From positions 230,450,765 to 230,514,764 of the forward strand of contig NC_079147.1 of assembly GCF_945859685.1 (NCBI RefSeq): a stretch of 64,000 nucleotides of DNA, read 5' to 3'. The stretch is from Eupeodes corollae (lineage: Eukaryota > Arthropoda > Insecta > Diptera > Syrphidae). This document shows positions 56,906 to 64,000 of this stretch, piece by piece (positions within the stretch are counted from its first letter, which is position 1; each line of letters starts with the position of its first letter). The position numbers and the translations under genes are program-made. The notes beneath the pieces are model-generated. The model was not told the DNA's origin, did not search any database, and was given only the letters and a program-made list of their open reading frames with translations.

Positions 56906-58768
56906 ACAAAACTGGATTAATTTTTCGTGATTTGTAGCTAAAATTTCTTTCCGTGTGAAATAGTTCAAATCTAACTATAGTTAATGAGGATGGTCGCAAG
57001 TTGGAGGTAAAGAGTCCTTAAATTCTGCTATGTAGGGCTCATACAGAAACTAATTGACGAAATGATTAAAAGTATAGGTGCAAGTTATACCACTGCCAAA
57101 CTTAACAGAAATTTGTTTTAGTCCAATCCAATAACAATTTTAGTTTTTGACTGAATAGGTAAGTTGACTCAAAAATATATTAAATTTTTCCTTATAGAAA
57201 TCTTTGCAAGTGGGCGAAGGAAAAACTAATGGTTGATTTTGGATGATTCTTTTAAATGTTTTTCTTAACATCTTAAGGGATTAGTTAACACCTAAGTATG
57301 GCACAATACCCATCAATATTTGAAAAATATTAAAAGTAATTTCAAAAATCTTAATCCGGCTTTAAAATCAGTTGTTAACTTTTAAAATAAAAAAAAAGTG
57401 AATATTAGTTTAGTTATTTACTTTTTCAATACAGTTTCTTTAGCATTAAAGAAACACTGAACAACTTTTCCTAACACGATTTGGGCAAAATAGACAAACA
57501 TTTATTTCAAAGTGATTTTTCATTACTGTAACGAAACCGTCTAAACATCTTATCAGGTTTTTTAAAATGTAAAGAAAAACTAAAAAAAATGAAATAAATT
57601 ATAGCTACTTAATAAATATGCACCAAAATTTGACTCGGAAAGTATTTTTCAAAAACTCTAAGCTCCAAGGTTTTTCAAAACTTCATAAATTGTCAAATAA
57701 AGACTAATAATAACTAATGAGAATTTGTGAAAACGAAGTGATGGTATTTTTCAGGAAGTGAGGGCATATCTTTTTGGTTGCGGGTGATATTAAGGGCGTA
57801 TTTATACATATGAAGCTTTCGACTACCGAAATTGAGAGTTATCAGATTTTTTGCTAATAAGGCTAGAAAAATACCAAAGAAATCTTAGTTTTAGGAAACG
57901 CAGAAATAAAAAACTGTCTATGTCTTTTCCGTAACTTGTATAATTGAAATAAATAAAAGACGAATTGACACCTTGAAAGAATAAAAACACAAAGGTAAGA
58001 GTTGATGGCGGGCCGGGCAAGTCAGCCAACTAGCATAATAAACAATAAATTCTCCTCAGCTCAATATACCTTCTTCCTACGGTCGGTCGCTCCCCTTGCA
58101 CACAAAATCAAATATTCTATATTCTTTCTACGAGTATGGCACAAATAACAGGATTGTGCCACCATTTGTTGTCATAATTTTACAAATTGGCTTGAGCTCA
58201 TTTTTCTCATAATCAATATTTTTCCTTCTACGACTGCGATGCGAGTATGTATACCTAACCTTATTTTCACAGATTCGTCTTCCTCGAACTTCATTCCACC
58301 TCAGTCAGTCGTTGCTCGGTCTCTTGTCACCGCCGCCGTCGCTCGAGCCCCGCACCATCATCTCCCACAGGAAAACTCTGTTGCATCCATAAATTGATGT
58401 TGGGTCGCTGTAGGAAATGGGACAAATCTAAAATAAAGACATAACTTATCCCCGTCTCAAAAAAGAAAAAAATATTTTCTTTTACTTCGTTTCTTTGCAC
58501 AGAGTCGAGAGACTGATGGTCTTCTTATTTTTTCTGACAACTTAAGCAATAGAGCCCAGAAGAGGCTTCTTCTTGTCTTTTAACTTCTTTAGGGTGGGGC
58601 GTTCGACACCGCCTGCTCCCGTACCCGTGCGTCGCTAGCTCTTGTTTTGCTTCACTGGGAACATTACATTCTTTTGAAATCTGAAATATTTTTATTTACA
58701 AAAATATATTTGAAAAGGATGGTGGTAAATTGAGATTTTATTAAAAAAATAAAACAAGGGAAACAACA
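56906..58768. other. AT-rich, then a G+C-richer pocket; no gene supported
   Basis: AT-rich to about 58070. The stretch 58075-58650 is richer in C and CT (CTCAGTCAGTCGTTGCTCGG, CACCGCCGCCGTCGCTCGAG, GTACCCGTGCGTCGCTAGCT) and may be promoter or 5' UTR of a gene to the right, consistent with the possible exon at 58769. Inference only. Confidence 0.35.
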
Positions 58769-58794
58769 ATGTCGGATGCTACAGCTATTCATCT
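58769..58794 (+). CDS. Possible short first coding exon
   Basis: AAACAACAATG is close to the ideal fly start context. Nine codons (MSDATAIHL in the unspliced reading) run into GTGAGT at 58795-58800, a consensus splice donor. A G+C-richer stretch lies upstream. No second exon was found and so short a frame is easily produced by chance. Confidence 0.25.
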
Positions 58795-58968
58795 GTGAGT
58801 AATTTACAACCTATTTTTGTAAGGTGGGGTTCATAACTTTCTAACACCTTTTTGTATATAATAATAAACAAAGGAGAGATTTTTGTACGTAAAAAATGTG
58901 TGAAACGACAGATTTATTTTCCTATGGCCCGGATATTGGTTTTATATAGCTTTGAATTTTGTCAGGTC

Positions 58969-59043
58969 GAATGACGGACGGTCAGAGGGTGAGAAGTTCA
59001 AAAACTGAATGACGGACGATCAGAGAGTAAATAGCTCAAAAAC
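58969..59043. repeat. Two-copy 38-bp tandem repeat
   Basis: GAATGACGGACGGTCAGAG... (58969-59006) is repeated at 59007-59043 with five to six changes. Confidence 0.85.
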
Positions 59044-59404
59044 CCATTGATATTTTTAAATTTGAACCTTAGAGGTGGGTGATAATGCTATTATAATTTT
59101 TTTGTATACCTACTGCTGTATCTTTTTTTCCCAGAAAGTCCATGAAAATTAGGAATTCACTTTGAAAATTTCCAACATAGTTTAACTTCCTATAATAGTC
59201 CTTTTAACTTTCTTTAAATTTCTCGAAAAATAAAGGCTTTAGAAAAAATTGTAAGAGATTACTTGCTATGGATAGATGTGAAAAAAACTGTTGAAATTAT
59301 TAGGGCCAAAAAATTTGATAAAATTTTGGTTTTGAGTGAGGAAATTTTGATTTTTCAACGTATATATTTATGATGAAAATAAAATAAGAGTCATAAAAAC
59401 TCTC

Positions 59405-59520
59405 AATAATTATGTTAGTCTGTCAAAGCTTTTTAAATCTAGAAACCTTGCCATAGCTTCTAAGAACCAGCTGCACAGGATATTGGTTCTGCCAGTACTA
59501 GACCTGAGTGCTAATTAAAG
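59405..59520 (+). pseudogene. Possible non-LTR RT tail fragment
   Basis: One frame reads SLSKLFKSRNLAIASKNQLH followed by RILVLPVL and a stop, resembling the LFKSR...K..LY.TLIRPVL block that precedes YGSETW in some non-LTR elements. Only about 30 residues, no other block nearby. Weak. Confidence 0.3.
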
Positions 59521-59874
59521 GGCACATTGACCTCTTAGGCACCTTAGATAGCAAAATATAGGGACAAGCTTTCTTCGATTTTTACTTGGCGATATTTTTT
59601 AAATCCATGTGTTTTTTGGAGAATGAATGAAGTATGTATTGAGTTTATATTACGAACAAAATTTGCGTATGAAGTTAATAAATACAAGTTTTATGATGGT
59701 TTTTCAGAAGAAGTTCATATAAAGAGAACCTACCTGTTTTTTTTGTGTCACATTAATAGGGGCAAGATCTAAATTCAACTATTATCGTGTTTTAAATCAT
59801 ATAAAAAGATACTTTGATTGTTTGAGAGCTTAGTACGAGTATTTATTTGATAGATTCAAGAAGTATGGGTAGAG

Positions 59875-60290
59875 GCAAAGGTCTAAACAAGGAAGAATAG
59901 ACCAAATTCGAGCTTACCGGAATCAAAGGAGTCAAGAAAGCCACATCAATCCAGGAAAGGTGGGTAATAGCTGCTATCAAATTCAAGGCTTTTCATTAGT
60001 AAAATCAAGGCATAAGCTGGGGTAAATGCTAGTAGATCCACTGTTGCTCGTGTGATAAAGAAGATAGACCATATACGACACCAAAACAATGAAGGAAAAA
60101 CTACCATTGAATGATGTACGCAAGAGCCAGCAAGAGCCAAATCACATTAGGTGGAATCGAGCTTGGCAAAGCTTTTTTCCGCAGTTATTGCGGAATTATT
60201 TGGTGAACAACGATGGACTTTCCAAAAAGATAATACACCAATCGGACCGATTACAACTATTTTGAAAGTATCGTTCAGGTGACTAATTCG
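59875..60290 (+). pseudogene. Tc3/Tc1-like transposase remnant
   Basis: Opens with MGRGKGLNKEE (59865), the start of a Tc1/Tc3-type N-terminus (paired-like helix-turn-helix), followed by a decayed ISxxIxRSRxVI region (about 59930-60000). Near 60210 it reads RWTFQKDNTPIGPI, equivalent to WTFQQDNAPIH around the second catalytic Asp. The region between is shortened and full of frame breaks. A second Tc1/mariner group, distinct from the MLE copies elsewhere. Confidence 0.7.
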
Positions 60291-60718
60291 ACTTGACAGT
60301 AGAGCATTCTTAACCTCCATTTCTCAAAGCCTTGTTTATTATTTTGTTCCTGTATACTCACGGATCGCTCATATAGCATTGCACTTAAGTTCTTGAATTA
60401 TTTTTAAATTGTTGGCATAATATTTGTCTTTCACGTTTTCCCACAAAAATTATATCTCAAAGTTTCAAATTGTTTTTCCTAATAGGCTAATTGATAGCAC
60501 AAAGATTGCTGATAACACGATTTGGAAATTCGCTGTCCAACAGATCGGTTGTGTCATTGGCTATGTGGCATGATACAGGATTTATGAACCAGAGGTCGCC
60601 AAAATCCATTACTTCAATTTCAATAAAAATAAGTATACGTTTCTCTGTAACGTCCACCTTTCACCTAAATGTCCATGGATGTGTTGATTTTCCGAATCCC
60701 AGGTGCCTTAAGTCGTAT

Positions 60719-60930
60719 ACGTGGCGTGATGGTAAGTGTGTAGGACTATCATGCAAGAAGTCTTGGCTACAATTCCTTCATCTAAATCTTTTTTTGACTC
60801 TTGCGAGGCATTGACAACTCCTCCAAGATTAATTCTTGTCACGAGAATTAGCTGTGCGGATTCGGCCTTAAAGTGTAGGTCCCCTTCATCGCTGGCAAGT
60901 TGTAAGTTGTTTTAGGTGCCTCAAACTAAA
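60719..60930 (+). mobile_element. tRNA-derived SINE
   Basis: Head GTGGCGTGATGGTAAGTGTG at 60721, a weak B-box region, then CTCTTGCGAGGCATTGACAA, GTGCGGATTCGGCCTTAAAG and CCCTTCATCGCTGGCAA. The 3' end is truncated at about 60930. Confidence 0.8.
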
Positions 60931-61389
60931 CTAAATTAGTATACCCAAGCAGGGGGAATTGGAAAATATAAATTTGTGTCCTTATCACCTTGTTTAAGTG
61001 TTATAGGACCATTTCCTGAAAATTGAAATAGGGCTAATTTTTTGACTTGGCTTTAATTCACGTCCGTATCCAAATAACTCCAATTAAGAAAATCAACTCA
61101 GCAGCTATTGGTAAAAAAGCGACAAACAAGTAATGATTTCATTCTTATAAAAAGGCAAAGAATTAATAAGAGATTGTTTGAAAAATTATAGTGTTGTAAA
61201 ATAGGAAATAGATTATCACCTCTACATAGTGCTTTATTACACTCAGACGTTTTTATAAAGATGCAAATAAGTGCGAAATAGAAACTAGGTGAAATAGAAA
61301 TACTTTGGAAAGACTCAACCCAGAGAGTTGTGGGTTCAGGATTGTCTGGATAGTTTTTGACGTTTCTCTTTCTTGACTTTCTTTGTTTC
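60931..61389. other. No gene seen
   Basis: AT-rich spacer before the PIF/Harbinger remnant; its left end is not identified. Confidence 0.35.
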
Positions 61390-61392
61390 TAG

Positions 61393-61886
61393 TGGAACAA
61401 AGAGCTTTTAAGCGAGCTTATTTTAAATTTCGATATAATGTATCCGGTTGTGTACGCTACCCGCCATCCGGCACACATTAAAAGAGTAAAAAAGAGCGAT
61501 GCATACGATAAAGTGTTGGAAGCTATGGCTTTGTTCGAACCAAATATAAGTTTTGAAATTATTTAAAAAAAGAGTGGCACACACTGAGAGGCCAATTTGC
61601 TAAAGAGTTTTGCGAAATTGAATCTTCAAAAAAAGTGAATTGGACACGGATGATTTATACGAACCAAAGCTTTGGTGTTTTTAACAGATGTTTTTTTTAA
61701 AAACCTTCTGCAAAATTAGAAATTAAACTTCTAATATTGAAGGAGTCAGTTAAAGATTTTAAAACTATGTTGTTACACATTGGCAACCTTTTTCTTTTTT
61801 AAAACGAACGAAAACGTTTACCAAGTTGTTCCAATGAGGATTTTGATGCGGATGAATCAGAAGAGGAACTACGCAAAAAAGAAAAG
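61393..61886 (+). pseudogene. MADF-domain DNA-binding protein of Harbinger element, broken
   Basis: The acceptor-like TTTGTTTCTAG (to 61392) precedes WNKELLSELILNFDIMYPVV, then YATRHPAHIKRVKKSDAYDK and VLEAM (to about 61525). After frame changes come EWHTLRGQFAKEFCEIESSK (about 61573-61632), KSELDTDDLYEPKLWCFN (about 61633-61687) and, past a decayed stretch, DADESEEELRKKEK ending at a GTAAGT donor (61886). The YP-Y---HP, AYDKV, W-LRGQF and PKLW-F words define a MADF domain, which binds DNA. Within PIF/Harbinger elements this protein partners the transposase. Two frameshifts and a stop inactivate it. Confidence 0.72.
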
Positions 61887-62164
61887 TAAGTTAATTTTAC
61901 ACATAAGGTTTATTTATTTTGCCAATCTACTCTTCCCTCCTGACAAAAATATTCTACAAAACTATGGCGTATTGTCTCAGCTGCACCTTTCCGGGGTTCT
62001 CAAATTCTTCACAACTTCTTACTTTTGTGTTTGATGGTGCAAAAAATTGTTTTCGTTTGGATTTGTGTTGTGTTTTATTATGAAAAAATTGTGCAAAACA
62101 CAACAAGTCTTTCTTACGTGTTCAACGTTTGCGACTTTTAAGTTTCTTAGTGACTAAAGAATTT

Positions 62165-62850
62165 TAAGTCTGTTAGTCAGTATCCCAAAAATATGCTCAA
62201 CAACATCCATGTTTCTACTTAGTCGAACGTTAAAAGTTCTTTTCTTCCACATTTTGAACTAAATGGATAAGGCTTCAGCTTCATAATATGTTTTTGAAGG
62301 GGAAAAGTATCATCTACATCAATTCCATTTTCTACAACATTATAGCTCGGGAACTTATTAACCGCATCAAAGATAAAATTTTGTAAGGAGCACTGCCGTA
62401 AAACTCCTGCATCGGTTGTTTTTTCGTTACATCATATATCAACGTAAATTAATTTGTCGTTTGTATCAGCTAGGGCCCACAAAATGATACTGTTTTAATA
62501 AATATGATTTAAAACCACGAAAATAAATATAAGCCAGCATTAAAGTATTCATACATATATGCGTTTCACACCGATGTAATGGTTGGGCTCATCAGAAGAT
62601 GACCATTACACTTTGCCTTGACGCATATTTTCCCGAATAAATCGTAATTCCATATAATTCGCAGTTGCTCTATTTAGCTCGGAGATTCAGGAACGGCTTT
62701 GCTGAGGACCGGTTGAGAGAGTCTAGTTTGGTAGTTTAAGCTTTGGAGTGTTTCACCCGTGGATAAATATCTCAAAGTGACAACCAACTTTTCTCCTGGT
62801 GATATTGCGTTTCTTAAACATTTTTTTCTTAATGTCGTTTTTAATGAACG
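62165..62850 (-). pseudogene. PIF/Harbinger transposase, broken
   Basis: Leftwards from about 62830: LRNAISPGEKLVVTLRYLST, GETLQSLNYQTRLSQPVLSK and AVPE, the N-terminal helical domain. Further on, ILWALADTNDKLIYVDI (about 62490-62440; the Asp of YVDxG is the second catalytic acid), TTDAGVLRQCSLQNFIFDAV (about 62425-62366) and FPLQKHIMKLKPYPFSSKCG (about 62312-62252). It ends with VEHIFGIL-like words near 62205-62180 (catalytic Glu region, VEN-FGIL in relatives). Stops include one inside YVDI-CN. Roughly two-thirds of a typical ~350-residue transposase is visible. Confidence 0.82.
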
Positions 62851-62900
62851 GCAAACTTGTTACTAGCAATCACCTTTTTTAGACGTAAAGTCAACTATCA

Positions 62901-64000
62901 AGTCTGCAGATCCTTCACCTTCAAGACGTCTTATATATTTAATTTGTATCATAACATAAAATAGATAGGTAAATATTATTCCATTAAATATCTTTTCAAT
63001 CAAAAACCATAATGTTTGACCAAACTAACCATGCTCTTAATTGAAATCAATCAAAAGACTAACAAATATGTAAGTTTACGTATAATTTTACTTGTATGTT
63101 TATTTTATGGGTTACCGTAATAATAATATACAACTTTTCAATCATTAAATATTTAATTTAAACCCTTCCCCAAGGAACTACACCTTTAGTCTGCCTCTAG
63201 AGACATGCAAATGCAAATGTCATATATGCAAAGCTTTTTACTTATGTAGGTATATACTCGTAGATAGCAGAAATTGAAAGTATCTTTCAGATTCCTTGAA
63301 CGCACAAACACACAGTTCGCATTGTTTCCGGGTCTCTTGAGGTGAAGCAGGTCTACCTTTGCATATATTAGGTACGACGACGACGATATCATGATTCCTT
63401 GCTGTCATTTCACATTCAGATACGTCTTATACCTAACTCCTATAGAATACAGAAGAAGTACAATATTATATGATATTATCGTGATGGAACAGACTGCCCT
63501 AGTTTACATGCCACACCATGCATGTCAATGCACTCCCCATATCATCATATACACATGAAAACGAAGGAGTCGAGTTACTACGAGTATACATATATGGGCT
63601 TAAGTCCTTGGCCTGTAAACACGTGTATCTTGAATTTTATCCCTGTTTTGGTATTCACTTCAATCGTACTTGACATCTAATTTACATTAAATGCTCCTTG
63701 TAATATGCATAAATATTCGTATATACTCGTATAGACCAAATCCAAGCTGATGTACGGTTCTTCAAAACTCCATGCGATAGAAAATGATTCAGTGTGCGAA
63801 TTCCAGGAAATCCCCAGGAAGATATGCTACTAGATTCTTCCACCTCACATCCTATAATGCTTTGGATCTGGCTCTGGCGTTCAGCTATAGCTCATACCAC
63901 AAAAGTCCTTGTTTACCGGAAACGTGTTTAATGTAGCGTTATATGAGCTGCAGAAATATGCTGATGATTTGCCGCTCCGGTGAGTGGGCGATGGACAGAC
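62901..64000. other. AT-rich, no gene supported
   Basis: No recognised gene or repeat family. TACTCGTA-type words occur at 63247, 63577 (reverse) and 63724. Confidence 0.45.

Larger units (their letters stand above)
61390..62900. mobile_element. PIF/Harbinger transposon remnant (two convergent genes)
   Basis: Carries a MADF-domain gene on the plus strand and a Harbinger nuclease-type transposase on the minus strand, the two-gene content of PIF/Harbinger elements. Genes converge near 62.0-62.1 kb. Termini and the 3-bp duplication were not found; boundaries given are those of the recognisable genes. Confidence 0.7.

Overview
The window looks like gene-poor, AT-rich chromatin of an insect, most likely a higher dipteran (fly). 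The grounds are a dense layer of decayed transposable elements of typical fly types, introns of about 58-60 nt, short purine/pyrimidine microsatellites, and one exon of a secreted spondin-family protein. There are no bacterial, organellar or rRNA features. Nearly every long open frame that can be interpreted is a broken piece of a mobile element.

Layout. 0-6.4 kb: two remnants of an RTE-like non-LTR retrotransposon in opposite orientation flank an internally deleted LOA-like element (RT plus RNase H). 6.7-8.5 kb: a non-coding interspersed repeat (here called RepA) with a ~173-bp tandem core. 10.8-13.8 kb: one mariner-like element (MLE) split by a SINE, a jockey-like fragment and a second RepA. 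14-24.9 kb: RepB copies, MLE scraps and five non-LTR remnants. 27.4-30 kb: another non-LTR element and a short MLE with both ends. 31.75-32.2 kb: the one convincing host exon (signal peptide plus start of a Spondin_N domain, minus strand). 33.8-37.6 kb: a rearranged RepA block into which a 1.64-kb transposon with ~200-bp inverted termini, an 8-bp target duplication and an intron-containing gene has inserted. 41.6-44.3 kb: MLE, jockey-like fragment, and a 1.15-kb TIR element carrying a Zeste/Myb-SANT-like gene that is itself split by a MITE. 47.7-50.2 kb: jockey-like element, SINE, MLE and RepA. 53.2-54.1 kb: an MLE holding a long hairpin. 59.9-62.9 kb: Tc3-like remnant, SINE, and a PIF/Harbinger remnant with convergent MADF and transposase genes. 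The stretches between are AT-rich with no gene I can support; two possible first coding exons are flagged near 46.1 and 58.8 kb.

How the parts relate. Element proteins fall into four groups: reverse transcriptase/RNase H (non-LTR), DDE transposases of the Tc1/mariner group, PIF/Harbinger transposase with its DNA-binding partner, and an unassigned transposon protein at 34.4-35.25 kb. All but the last are clearly inactivated. SINE and RepA copies have no coding capacity and would have depended on proteins from elsewhere. Nesting gives a relative order of insertion: the MLE at 10.8-13.8 kb is older than the SINE, jockey fragment and RepA inside it, and RepA at 33.8 kb is older than the TIR transposon inside it. 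The spondin exon sits in one of the less repeat-dense stretches, which fits a large intron or flank of a developmental gene.
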